From NCBI RefSeq assembly GCF_000716675.1, contig NZ_JNXT01000049.1, positions 4,519 to 68,518 of the forward strand: a stretch of 64,000 bases of DNA, in the 5' to 3' direction. The stretch is from Streptomyces alboflavus. Its GTDB lineage: Bacteria > Actinomycetota > Actinomycetes > Streptomycetales > Streptomycetaceae. Below are positions 41,696 through 49,719 of the stretch, one piece after another (positions within the stretch are counted from its first letter, which is position 1; each line of letters starts with the position of its first letter). The translations under genes and the position numbers were made by a program. The notes under the pieces are model-generated. The model saw only the letters and a program-made list of their open reading frames with translations, was not told the origin of the DNA and made no database searches.

Positions 41696-43510
41696 CTACG
41701 GCTCCGTGATGATGTCCCACAGCCGGATCACCTGGTCCTCACCGGCGCTGGCGAGGGTGCGGCCGTCGGGGGCGAAGGCCAGGCACAGGACCTCGCCCGC
41801 GTGCCCGGTCAGGGCGATGCGCTGGTCGCCGGTGTCCGGGTCCCAGAGACGGATCAGGCCGTTGCCGCCGGCGGTGGCGAGGATGCGCCCGTCCGGGCTG
41901 AACGCCAGGGCCGTCGCCCCCTGGGCGTGCGCGTCCACGGTGCGGCGGTCCTTGCCGGTGTCCGGGTCCTTGAGGTGGACGAGCAGGTCGCCGACCGGGG
42001 CGGTGGCCAGAATGCCGCCGTCCGGGCTGAACGCCAGGGCGGTGTCGGCCGTCCGTCCGGGGATCTCCCAGCGTGACTCGCCCGTGGCGGTGTCCCAGAG
42101 CCGACTGGTCCTGCTCTGGCCGCCACCGGCCAGGCCGCGGCCGTCCGGGCTGAACGCGATCCGCTGCACCCAGCCGCCGGGCCAGCGCATCTCCCGCACC
42201 GCGTCCCCGGTGTGCGGGTTCCAGAGCCGGATCGCCCCGTCGCTGCCGCCGGTGGCGAGGATGCGGCCGTCCGGGCTGAACGCCACGGCGCTCGCCACCC
42301 TGTTCCAGCCCGGGTACTTCACGACCAGGCGCTCCACGAACTCCTGCCCGTGCCAGAGGCGCAGATGGTGGCCGCAAGCGGTCGCGAGGATGCGGCCGTC
42401 CGGGCTGAAGGCCACGAGCGCTCGGTGGGAGTTGCCCGTGGGGAGCGGCTCGTGCGCCTCGCCGTCGTCCGGGTCCCACAGGCGTACGTACTTGTCGCCG
42501 CCGCCGGACGCGAGGGTGCGGCCGTCGGGGCTGTACGCGAGCGAGAGGACAGCGGTGCGGTGCCCGGAGAGGGTGCGGCGGGCCACGGCGGTGAGGAAAC
42601 TCCCGCGGGTGCTCCGCCGGGGCGCGGGCGCGGGTGAGGTGGCGTGTGCGGGTCTTGTCGTGGGGGCGGCCTCGATGGCATCGGCCGTCCCGTTCGGCGC
42701 GGCGAGACGGCGGGCCAGTGTGGCCGCGTCCGGCCGGTCCCCGGGGTCCTTGGCCAGCAGGGCGAGCACCAAGTCGTCGAGCTCCACCGGGAGTTCGGGA
42801 CGCAGCTCGCGCGGCGGCCGTGGCGCCTCGGTCACATGGTGGTGCATCAGGGCGTACAAGGACGCGTCGGAGGTGAACGGCGGGCGTCCCGTGAGCAGTT
42901 CGTACAGGACGCAGCCGAGCGAGTACAGGTCGGCGGGCGCGGCCGGCTCCTCGGCGCGCCACTGCTCCGGCGCCATGTACAGCGGCGTGCCCACGACATG
43001 GCCGACCGTGGTGAGCACGGCCGAGGCGTCGGCGGAGCGGGCGATGCCGAAGTCGCAGATCTTGATGTGGTCGCCGGGCCGCACGAAGAGGTTGCCCGGC
43101 TTGAGGTCGCGGTGGACGACGCCGCTGTCGTGCGCGGCGGCGAGCGCGACGGCCGTCTGCCGCGCCAGGCCGACGGCCCGCTCGACCGGCACGCCCGTGC
43201 GGTGTCCTGCCATCAGGCGCGCCACGTCCTGGCCGCGCAGCAGTTCCATGACGATGAACAGGAACCCGTCGTGCTCCCCGGCGTCGTGCACCACGGTGAT
43301 CCCGGGATGCTGGAGCCCCGCGAGGGTCGCCGCCTCCCGCTGGAAGCGCCGCACCGCGTCCGTGCCGACCGGAGTCGGCAGGACCTTGACGGCGACGTCA
43401 CGACGCAGCAGCGAGCGGTCGTGGCCCCGCCACACCTCGCCCATGCCGCCGCGGCCGAGCAGCTCCTTCAGTTCATAGCGCCCGGCCAGCGTCACCCCGG
43501 ACAGTTCCAT
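41696..43510 (-). CDS. Soluble Ser/Thr protein kinase fused to a seven-bladed WD40 propeller
   Basis: 604 residues. The kinase domain (about 11-270) has GRGGMGEVW (19-27), ATP-binding Lys42, HRDLKPGN (133-140), DFG (153-155) and GTPLYMAPEQ, all intact. A linker lacking a membrane helix leads to seven WD40 repeats (about 315-600), each with a FSPDGR..LA....D..IRLWD pattern. The architecture is that of PkwA from Thermomonospora. The propeller probably gathers substrates or partners in the cytoplasm. Confidence 0.95.
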   Translation of the reverse strand: MELSGVTLAGRYELKELLGRGGMGEVWRGHDRSLLRRDVAVKVLPTPVGTDAVRRFQREAATLAGLQHPGITVVHDAGEHDGFLFIVMELLRGQDVARLMAGHRTGVPVERAVGLARQTAVALAAAHDSGVVHRDLKPGNLFVRPGDHIKICDFGIARSADASAVLTTVGHVVGTPLYMAPEQWRAEEPAAPADLYSLGCVLYELLTGRPPFTSDASLYALMHHHVTEAPRPPRELRPELPVELDDLVLALLAKDPGDRPDAATLARRLAAPNGTADAIEAAPTTRPAHATSPAPAPRRSTRGSFLTAVARRTLSGHRTAVLSLAYSPDGRTLASGGGDKYVRLWDPDDGEAHEPLPTGNSHRALVAFSPDGRILATACGHHLRLWHGQEFVERLVVKYPGWNRVASAVAFSPDGRILATGGSDGAIRLWNPHTGDAVREMRWPGGWVQRIAFSPDGRGLAGGGQSRTSRLWDTATGESRWEIPGRTADTALAFSPDGGILATAPVGDLLVHLKDPDTGKDRRTVDAHAQGATALAFSPDGRILATAGGNGLIRLWDPDTGDQRIALTGHAGEVLCLAFAPDGRTLASAGEDQVIRLWDIITEP

Positions 43511-43605
43511 GCGCTCTCCCCGTGCTCCCGGATGCCACGAACGTACGACATGAGGGGTGCGGGGGAAGGGAGTTGGCGGGATCTTCGGTCACCGCGCCGG
43601 GCCGC

Positions 43606-44082
43606 TCACCGCACCGGCGCCCCTGTGTCCTCGTGCCGCAGCAGCCGCGCGATCGCCGGGACCGGGAACAGGAGCAGCGCCAGGTTCGGGATCCACCACG
43701 TCGGCGACCAGTCGCCGCGCAGCGCCCAGAACACGACGGCCTGGAGCCCGGCCGTGCTGGTGAGGGTGAGGGAGACCAGCATCAGGGGGCGCCAGGCGAT
43801 CCGCTGCGGCGGGCCGGCATCGCGGGCGCGGCGGCACAGGTGCAGGGAGGCGAGTCCGGTGGCGCTCGCGGCGACGTCCAGCGGCAGGAACGAGTAGTTC
43901 CAGTCGCTCATGACCGGGTCGTCGTAGTCCTTGTACGCGTACTCCGCGGGGATCAGGCCGAGCAGCGCGGCGCTCCAGTACACGAGGAAGCCGACGTCGG
44001 TGATCAGCATGGCGACCTTGACGGCGGTGAACCCGGGGGTGCCGCGGAGTTCGGTGCGGGCGTGCGGGGGTGCCTGGACCAT
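43606..44082 (-). CDS. Membrane protein, DUF5360-like
   Basis: 158 residues with four hydrophobic segments (including VAMLITDVGFLVYWSAALLG and LALLLFPVPAIARLL). The motif DYDDPVMSDWNYSFLPLDV is one I associate with DUF5360. The start ATG 44082 shares a base with the SMR stop (TGATG), so it is coupled to the efflux gene. Perhaps an accessory of that transporter. Confidence 0.75.
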   Translation of the reverse strand: MVQAPPHARTELRGTPGFTAVKVAMLITDVGFLVYWSAALLGLIPAEYAYKDYDDPVMSDWNYSFLPLDVAASATGLASLHLCRRARDAGPPQRIAWRPLMLVSLTLTSTAGLQAVVFWALRGDWSPTWWIPNLALLLFPVPAIARLLRHEDTGAPVR

Positions 44083-44408
44083 CAGTGCTCCAGGCCTCCG
44101 CCCACGTACATGACCGCCACGCCGAGGGCGATGAGCAGGGCGCCCGCGACCGTTGCCAGGCGGACGTTCTCGTCGAACAGGAGCACCCCGCCGACCAGCG
44201 CGCCGATGGTGCCGAGGCCGGACCACACCGCGTAGACGGGGCCGACGTCGAGGGTCTTCAGGGCCTGGGCGAGGAACACGAACGCGGCGCCGTAGCCGAG
44301 GACCACGAGGACGGTCGGGCAGAGGCGGGTGAGGCCGTGCGAGGCGCGCAGGGAGAGGGTGGCGGCGATCTCGGAGACGATGGCGCCCGCGACCAGGAGG
44401 ATGCCCAT
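44082..44408 (-). CDS. SMR-family multidrug efflux protein
   Basis: 108 residues with four membrane helices and the membrane-embedded Glu of the family (Glu13 in GAIVSEIAAT, equivalent to EmrE Glu14), followed by GPVYAVWSGLGTIGALVGGV. Small cationic-drug/proton antiporter working as a dimer. Start and stop each share one base with the neighbouring genes, giving a tight tetR-SMR-membrane-protein operon. Confidence 0.93.
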   Translation of the reverse strand: MGILLVAGAIVSEIAATLSLRASHGLTRLCPTVLVVLGYGAAFVFLAQALKTLDVGPVYAVWSGLGTIGALVGGVLLFDENVRLATVAGALLIALGVAVMYVGGGLEH

Positions 44409-44956
44409 TACGCGACCCCCTCGGTCGGCTCGGCCGGTTCGGTCAACTCGGTGAGCAGGCGCCGCAGTTGGCGGTGGTCCTCGCCCTTGGGGTCGGCCAG
44501 GCCGAGGAGGCGGGCGGTCCACCAGCCGTCGACGGCCATGCGGACGAGCGTGGCGACGCCCGGGGGCAGGCCGTCCTGCTCCAGGCGCGCCTGCCATGTT
44601 CGATAGCGCTCCTGGAGGATGTCGAGCACCTCCGGGCCGTTGGCCGCCGCGAGCAGGGCGACCGGGACCGAGTCGGATGCGGTGGCCTCGCCCTCGGGGG
44701 CATCGGCCGGGATCGAGGCGTCGAGCCAGGCGCGCGCGAACGCGCCCGGTGGTGCGTCCGGTCCTGGCAGTACTTCTTCGAAGCGGTCCGCGAGCCGCTC
44801 CACCACGCCCTGCACGAGGGCCAGCTTGGTCGGGAAGTGGTAGAGCAGGCCGCCCTTGCTCACGCCTGCCTCCGCCGCCACCGCGTCCAGGCGGATGGCG
44901 TCCACACCCTGCTTGACCAGGAGTCTCTCCGCCGCGTTCAGGAGCCGGTTGCGCAC
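44408..44956 (-). CDS. TetR-family repressor of the SMR operon
   Basis: 182 residues: helix-turn-helix (LDAVAAEAGVSKGGLLYHFP) near the N-terminus, then a helical ligand domain. GTG 44956 is fixed by an in-frame TGA just upstream. It ends in TAA, rare in this window, overlapping the SMR start (TAATG). A palindrome of the type used by such repressors (45074-45091) lies upstream, so it likely represses its own operon. Confidence 0.9.
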   Translation of the reverse strand: MRNRLLNAAERLLVKQGVDAIRLDAVAAEAGVSKGGLLYHFPTKLALVQGVVERLADRFEEVLPGPDAPPGAFARAWLDASIPADAPEGEATASDSVPVALLAAANGPEVLDILQERYRTWQARLEQDGLPPGVATLVRMAVDGWWTARLLGLADPKGEDHRQLRRLLTELTEPAEPTEGVA

Positions 44957-45073
44957 GCCTCACACCGTCTTTCGGTCGTCGGTCGTTCTGCTTCTCTGAT
45001 CACTTTCAAAAGATCGCCGATCTTGCTTTCGGCCTTTTTCGATCTTGTTTTACGCGGACGTCCTTCGAGTTTC

Positions 45074-45091
45074 CGACCGTCTGGACGGTCG
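45074..45091. promoter_or_regulatory. Candidate TetR operator for the SMR operon
   Basis: CGACCGTC-TG-GACGGTCG, a perfect 8-bp-arm dyad 118 bp upstream of the tetR start. A second dyad, AAGATCG-C-CGATCTT (45010-45024), lies nearer the gene. TAGCAT at 45101-45106 could be a -10 element in either arrangement. Confidence 0.5.
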
Positions 45092-45204
45092 AATGCAGGC
45101 TAGCATGGGCCCTGAGTGGGGTGCGAGAGCATTCCGCGGGGGGCGCGGGGGAAGCGGAACGGTTAATTCTGCATTTCGCCGCACCGAGTTGGTCAAGAGA
45201 TTGG

Positions 45205-45234
45205 TTGACGCTTTCGTCGAAGGTTGTCTAAAGT
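45205..45234 (+). promoter_or_regulatory. Likely promoter of the alpha-oxoamine synthase operon
   Basis: TTGACG (45205-45210), 18-bp spacer, TAAAGT (45229-45234): a good vegetative-type promoter pointing toward the synthase at 45619, in a locally AT-richer stretch. Confidence 0.5.
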
Positions 45235-45618
45235 CGCTGCCTGGCTGATTCGGTCGACGAATCCAGGCCGGAATTGATCATCAATCGGGGGCTGCATGTT
45301 CGAGTCATCTGCGTATTAACTCTCTGTGTCAGCCGGTGGACGGGCCCTGTGCGCCCGTTGCCCGCGGGCTTCGCGACCGCCTGCCGGGACCGGTATCTGC
45401 CCAGGTCAAAGGCGACCTTTCGAGTCCGCTGCGGCAGCTGCGGACCATGCACGGGTTCGCTCCCATGCTTCGGATGTTCCCGCCGACGGCGCTTGTGTCT
45501 GTCCGTGCCCAGGGGAATCCGGTGGCATGCAAAGTCCTGCGCGCAACCTTGAATCCGGTGCGGTTTCGCCATGCCGCCCTGCTTTCCCGGACGCGCCTGA
45601 ATTCACAGAGGGAAATAA
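45235..45618 (+). other. Long leader of the alpha-oxoamine synthase gene
   Basis: About 380 bp with no convincing gene. Two dyads stand just downstream of the promoter: GATTCG-GTCGA-CGAATC (45247-45263) and ATTGAT-C-ATCAAT (45273-45285), either of which could be an operator. A long 5' leader follows, with a weak ribosome-binding site (GAGGGAAA, about 45608-45615) before ATG 45619. Confidence 0.45.
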
Positions 45619-46839
45619 ATGTTCAATGCATCGGAACCGCCCGACCTATTCTCCCGCTTCGCGAGTTATACCACGGCGTCCGACCTGATGAAGGCCGGTC
45701 TCTACCCCTACTTCCTGCCGCTCGCCGGACAGGAGGGAGCCACCGTGCGCAGGAGCGGACGGGAACTGATCATGTGCGGCTCGAACAACTACCTGGGCCT
45801 CACCGCCGACCCGCGTGTCCACGCCGCCGCCCGCGCCGCGCTCGACCGGTACGGCAGTTCAAGTACCGGATCCCGTTTCCTCAACGGCAACACCGATCTG
45901 CACGAGGAGCTGGAGGCCGAACTCGCCGACTTCCTGGGCAAGCCCGCCGCCCTGGTCCTCTCCACCGGCTACCAGGCCAACCTCGGCGCCCTCGCCGGGC
46001 TGCTCACCCCGCGCGACTACGCCGTCGTCGACCGGGACGCCCACGCCTCCCTCGTCGACGGCTGCCGGCTCAGCGGCGCGAAGGTGCGCAGGTTTCCGCA
46101 CAACGACGCCGAAGGCCTGCGGCGCACCCTGGAGCAACTGCCCGACGCCGCCGCCCGGCTCGTCATCGTCGACGGCGTCTACTCCATGGAAGGGGACATC
46201 TGCGACCTGCCCGCCATCACCGCCGTCTGCGCCCAGTACGGCGCCCGGCTCCTGGTCGACGACGCGCACGGCCTCGGCGTCCTCGCGGGCGGCCGCGGCA
46301 CCGCCGCGCACTTCGACCTCACCGACCAGGTCGACCTGATCACCGTCACCTTCAGCAAGGCCCTCGCCTCCCTCGGCGGCGCCGTCGTCGGCAGCGAGGA
46401 GGCCATCCACTACCTCAAGCACAAGGCGCGCAGCCTGATGTTCAGCGCCTCCATGACGCCCACCAGCACCGCCGCCGCGCTCACCGCGCTGCGGATACTG
46501 CGCGCCGAGCCCCATCTCACCACCGACGTCCGCGCCAAGGCCGACCACGTCCGGCGCGGACTCATCGCCGCCGGCGTCGGCACCGGCGACAGCACCACGC
46601 CGATCATCCCCGTCCCGGTGCCCGACGCCGCCGGAACCCTCGCCATCTGGGAACGCCTGGTCCGCGCGGGCGTCTACGTCAACCCGGTCCTCCCACCCGC
46701 CGCCACCCCCCGCCTGCGCACCAGCTACATGGCCACCCACACCCGGGCCCAGCTCGACCGCGTCGTCGAAGTGCTGGGCTCCGAGCCGGAGTTGCGGCGC
46801 GCGGGGGACCGGGTCGCCTCTTCGGTGAGCGTGGCGTGA
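45619..46839 (+). CDS. PLP-dependent alpha-oxoamine synthase, serine-palmitoyltransferase-like
   Basis: 406 residues of the family that condenses an amino acid with an acyl-CoA (BioF, KBL, ALAS, SPT). It has the PLP-stacking His in DAHASLVDG, DDAHGLG (214-220) and Schiff-base Lys247 in TFSKALASLGG. The segments LYPYF, CGSNNYLGLT and GSRFLNG with DLHEELE resemble bacterial serine palmitoyltransferases more than BioF. No biotin genes adjoin. It probably makes an alpha-amino ketone, perhaps a long-chain one. Its stop overlaps the next start (GTGA). Confidence 0.88.
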   Translation: MFNASEPPDLFSRFASYTTASDLMKAGLYPYFLPLAGQEGATVRRSGRELIMCGSNNYLGLTADPRVHAAARAALDRYGSSSTGSRFLNGNTDLHEELEAELADFLGKPAALVLSTGYQANLGALAGLLTPRDYAVVDRDAHASLVDGCRLSGAKVRRFPHNDAEGLRRTLEQLPDAAARLVIVDGVYSMEGDICDLPAITAVCAQYGARLLVDDAHGLGVLAGGRGTAAHFDLTDQVDLITVTFSKALASLGGAVVGSEEAIHYLKHKARSLMFSASMTPTSTAAALTALRILRAEPHLTTDVRAKADHVRRGLIAAGVGTGDSTTPIIPVPVPDAAGTLAIWERLVRAGVYVNPVLPPAATPRLRTSYMATHTRAQLDRVVEVLGSEPELRRAGDRVASSVSVA

Positions 46840-48095
46840 GCTTCTCGGGGGGAGAAGGACGCGCGGGGTCCGGCCGGGGGGCGGCCGGTCGGCCTTGGGC
46901 GAGGGGTGCCGCCGCCGGGGGTGCCGGGCCGCGGGGCGCCGAGCCGGAGGGCGCTGGGCCGGTGGGCGCCGGGGCGGCGGGTGCGGGGCCTCGGGGTGCC
47001 GGACCGGTGGGCGCCGGGGCGGCGGGTGCCGGGCTGCCGGGCCCCGAGCCGGAGAGTGCCGGGCCGGTGGGCGCCGGGTCCTCCGGTCCCGGGCTCGCCC
47101 TGGTCGCCGCGGCGAGCGCCGCCGGGGTGTCCGTCGCGGCCTGCTTCGACCCCGCGGGCGGTCCCGGTGTGCCGAGGCTGGCGCTGCTGGGGTGGGGCCT
47201 CGCGCTCGCGGCGGGCGCGGTCCTTGCCCACCGGGGAGCGCTTGCCGGGTGGAGTGCCTCCGGGGGCCTCGCTGGGCGCAGTGTCACCGGGTCGCCTGCC
47301 CGCCGTGGGGGCGCCATGTCGTGGGCGCGGCGCGGTACTTCTGCTGAGCGTGGTGCTTCCGTCCAGGGCGGTGCTTCCGCCGAAGGTGGCGCCTCCGCCC
47401 AGGGTGGCGCCTCCGCCCAGGGTGGCGCCTCCGCCCAGGGCGGTGCCTCCGCCCAGGGCGGTGCTTCCGCTCAACGTGGTGCTTCGGCACGGGGTGGTGC
47501 CGCTGCCCGGGGTGGTGCTTCCGTCCAGGGTGGTGCTTCCGCTCAACTTGGTGCTTCCGTCCAGGGCGGTGCTTCCGCTCAACGTGGCGCTTCCGCGCAG
47601 GGCGGCACCGCCCGACGTGGTGCCTCTGCCCAGGCGGGCGCCCCTGCCCGGCGTGGCGCCTCCGGCCGAAACGGCGCCCCCGCCGCCCACCGCACCCTCC
47701 GGCCGCGCGGCGGCGACCTCCGCCCCGTTGTCGCCGCCGCGCTCCTCGTCCTCGGCACGGCCCTGCTGTGCGCGGGCGGCGGGGGAGCGGTCGCTGCGGC
47801 GGTCGTGGCGCTGTGCGTGTGTGGGGCGGGAGTGGGGTTCGTGGGCGTGACGGCGGTGGCCGGGGCGTCGGCGGTGCGGGAGCCGAGGGCATCGGGGGCG
47901 TCGGGGTTGTCCGGTGTCGGCGGGGCCGCGTCGGCGTCCCGGTACGCCGTCCTGGTCACCGTCGCCCTCGCCGCAGGCGCCCTCACCGCAGCCTGGTGGC
48001 TGCCGCAGGCGCGGGGCGCGGCGGGCGCCCTCGCCTGCGCGGCCGGACTCCTGCACCTGGCGCGCGCGGCGCCCGCGCCGAGACCGGGCCAGTGA
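46836..48095 (+). CDS. Membrane protein with Gly/Ala-rich hexapeptide repeats
   Basis: 419 residues from GTG 46836, coupled to the synthase by a GTGA overlap. Order: a Gly/Ala/Pro low-complexity N-terminus (to about 85), two membrane segments (about 88-105 and 112-130), about 20 copies of a GGASAQ-type hexapeptide (about 166-285), then hydrophobic segments (VVAAALLVLGTALLCAGGG onward) to the end. The membrane parts have strict G/C third positions, supporting coding. The family is not recognised. The coupling suggests a role in handling or moving the synthase product. The repeats could be an unstable insertion. Confidence 0.6.
   Translation: MSFSGGEGRAGSGRGAAGRPWARGAAAGGAGPRGAEPEGAGPVGAGAAGAGPRGAGPVGAGAAGAGLPGPEPESAGPVGAGSSGPGLALVAAASAAGVSVAACFDPAGGPGVPRLALLGWGLALAAGAVLAHRGALAGWSASGGLAGRSVTGSPARRGGAMSWARRGTSAERGASVQGGASAEGGASAQGGASAQGGASAQGGASAQGGASAQRGASARGGAAARGGASVQGGASAQLGASVQGGASAQRGASAQGGTARRGASAQAGAPARRGASGRNGAPAAHRTLRPRGGDLRPVVAAALLVLGTALLCAGGGGAVAAAVVALCVCGAGVGFVGVTAVAGASAVREPRASGASGLSGVGGAASASRYAVLVTVALAAGALTAAWWLPQARGAAGALACAAGLLHLARAAPAPRPGQ
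47334..47690 (+). repeat. 18-bp coding tandem repeat (about 20 units)
   Basis: The unit GGTGGCGCCTCCGCCCAG (encoding GGASAQ) and variants recurs every 18 bp, with five nearly identical consecutive copies around 47390-47470. Being a multiple of three it keeps the frame open. Strand-slippage copy-number variation is expected. Confidence 0.8.
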
Positions 48096-48786
48096 CGCCC
48101 GGCCTCCGCGCGCGGACCGGGCCGCTGGCGCTCGGCCCCACGTGGCCCCTGACCACTGGCGCAGGGGCCACCGCGACGGTGGGCCCGGCCCGCTTAAGCG
48201 CGGCCCGCTTAAGTGCGGCCCGCCGCAAGGACGGAGGCCGACCCGCTGACGCACGACCACCGTGTGGAGACCCACCCGTCGTCCGCACGGTGGCCGTGCG
48301 GACCCTGCCCCTGCCGACGTACGGCCCACCGGAAGGACGGAGGCCGACCTTGACACCCGACCTCCGCGTGGAGACCGGACCACCGGCGCACGGCCACCGG
48401 CGCACAGAGCACCGCGACGGCGGACGCCAACCCGCCGAAGCGCGGTCCGCCGATGCGCGCTCCGACACCGGGGCGGGCGTCGACCCCGGCGACGTACGAC
48501 CACCACAAGGGCGGGCGCCGACCGCGTCGACGTACAGCACTCCGCCGGGGCGGGCGTCGACCCCGGCGACGCACGACCACCACAAGGGCGGGCGCCGACC
48601 GCGTCGACGTACAGCACTCCGCCGGGGCGGACGCCGACCCCGCCGACGTACGACCACCACAAGGGCGGGCGCCGACCCCGCCGACGTACAGCACACCGCC
48701 GAGACGCGCACCGACCCCGCCGACCGGGCGCCCGCCCGGCCACCACACCACCGACCACCACCGCACACTCACCCAGGGAGCCGCAC
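48096..48786. repeat. Gene-free region with a 77-bp minisatellite
   Basis: No gene is supported here. A unit beginning ACGACCACCACAAGGGCGGG starts at 48496, 48573 and 48650 (exactly 77 bp apart), preceded by the end of a further copy at about 48470. Since 77 is not a multiple of three it is not a coding repeat. Upstream are imperfect longer repeats (around 48222-48275 and 48330-48380, sharing AAGGACGGAGGCCGACC) and two GCCCGCTTAAG motifs (about 48185-48215). AGGGAG before ATG 48787 is the methyltransferase ribosome-binding site. Confidence 0.75.
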
Positions 48787-49719
48787 ATGTCCCGTATACG
48801 CCTAGCTGCCCGCGCCCTGCGTCTCGCGTTGAATCGGGCGCATGCCGATCCGACCGCCGACTACGACGCGGCCAGTTCCGACTACGACACGTTCTTCAGC
48901 CCCGTCATGGGCGGGCACTCCACCGCCGCGCTGGCCGAGGTGCCCATCGCGCCCGGTGACCGGGTGGTCGAACTCGCCTGTGGTACCGGGCACTTGACGG
49001 CCGAGATCATTCGGCGGCTCGGCGGCAAGGGGTCCGTGCGGGCCATCGACAAGTCGCCGGGGATGCTGGACGTCGCCCGGCGGAAGGTGGAGGCGCTCAC
49101 CGAGGGCAGGCCCGGCCTGGACGTGCGGCTGTTCGTGGACGACATGGACGCGTTCATCCGCTCACAGCCCGACCGCAGTGCCGATCTGGTCGTGGTGGGC
49201 TGGGCGATCTGCTACACGAAGCCGACGCGGCTGCTCGCGGAGATCGGGCGGGTGCTCAGGCCGGGCGGCCGGATCATGGTGATCGAGACCCGGGCGGACG
49301 CCCACCAGGCGCTCACCGAGGGCCTGGAGAAGGTCTTCGCCGACGACCCCTCGCTGCTCACCAGCCTCATCCGGGTGTCGCTGCCGAAGAACGCGGCGGC
49401 GGTGGCCGGGTGGTTCGGCAAGGCGGGCCTGACCGTCACCGGGCAGCGCGACGGCGCCCAGATCATCCCGGCGCACACCCCGGCGGCCGTCCTGGAGTGG
49501 GTGCAGCGCTCCGGCGCCGCCGCGGGCTTCAAGACCGCCGTGGACAACGGCCGCCAGCAGCTCGTCCTCGACCGCGTCGAGGCAGCCCTCGCCGAACTCC
49601 TGGCCCGCGAGGGCAGCTTGGACATCCAGCACACGTTCGTCGTGGTCACCGGCGCCAAGCCCGTGGCCCCCCGCGCCCGGCACGGGGCCCGCACCGGCGA
49701 GGAGGCCGGCGTCGCATGA
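48787..49719 (+). CDS. Class I SAM-dependent methyltransferase
   Basis: 310 residues. The SAM-binding fold shows motif I VELACGTGHLTAE, AIDKSPGML at strand 2, and LRPGGRIMVIETRAD after strand 4, as in the UbiE/methyltransf_11 group. The start at ATG 48787 follows AGGGAG; an upstream in-frame extension is repeat sequence. Its stop overlaps the MMPL start (ATGA). In context it likely methylates the alpha-oxoamine synthase product before export. Confidence 0.9.
   Translation: MSRIRLAARALRLALNRAHADPTADYDAASSDYDTFFSPVMGGHSTAALAEVPIAPGDRVVELACGTGHLTAEIIRRLGGKGSVRAIDKSPGMLDVARRKVEALTEGRPGLDVRLFVDDMDAFIRSQPDRSADLVVVGWAICYTKPTRLLAEIGRVLRPGGRIMVIETRADAHQALTEGLEKVFADDPSLLTSLIRVSLPKNAAAVAGWFGKAGLTVTGQRDGAQIIPAHTPAAVLEWVQRSGAAAGFKTAVDNGRQQLVLDRVEAALAELLAREGSLDIQHTFVVVTGAKPVAPRARHGARTGEEAGVA

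Noticed and set aside
45619..46839. The alpha-oxoamine synthase considered as BioF
   Set aside because: The substrate-site segments (LYPYF, GSRFLNG) fit SPT-like enzymes better, and no bioA, bioB or bioD genes are nearby.
48473..48726. Direct repeats considered as a CRISPR array
   Set aside because: The units are contiguous at 77 bp with no unique spacers, and no cas genes are present.
48262..48786. A 175-codon N-terminal extension in frame with the methyltransferase
   Set aside because: It is translated minisatellite (Arg/Pro/Thr-rich) that changes frame from copy to copy. The methyltransferase has its own ATG and ribosome-binding site at 48787.
46725..48788. A 687-codon open frame on the minus strand over the repeat region
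   Set aside because: It is Arg/Gly-rich, antisense to the synthase 3' end and the repeat protein, and is kept open only by the GC bias and the 18-bp repeat. No domain, signal or ribosome-binding site supports it.
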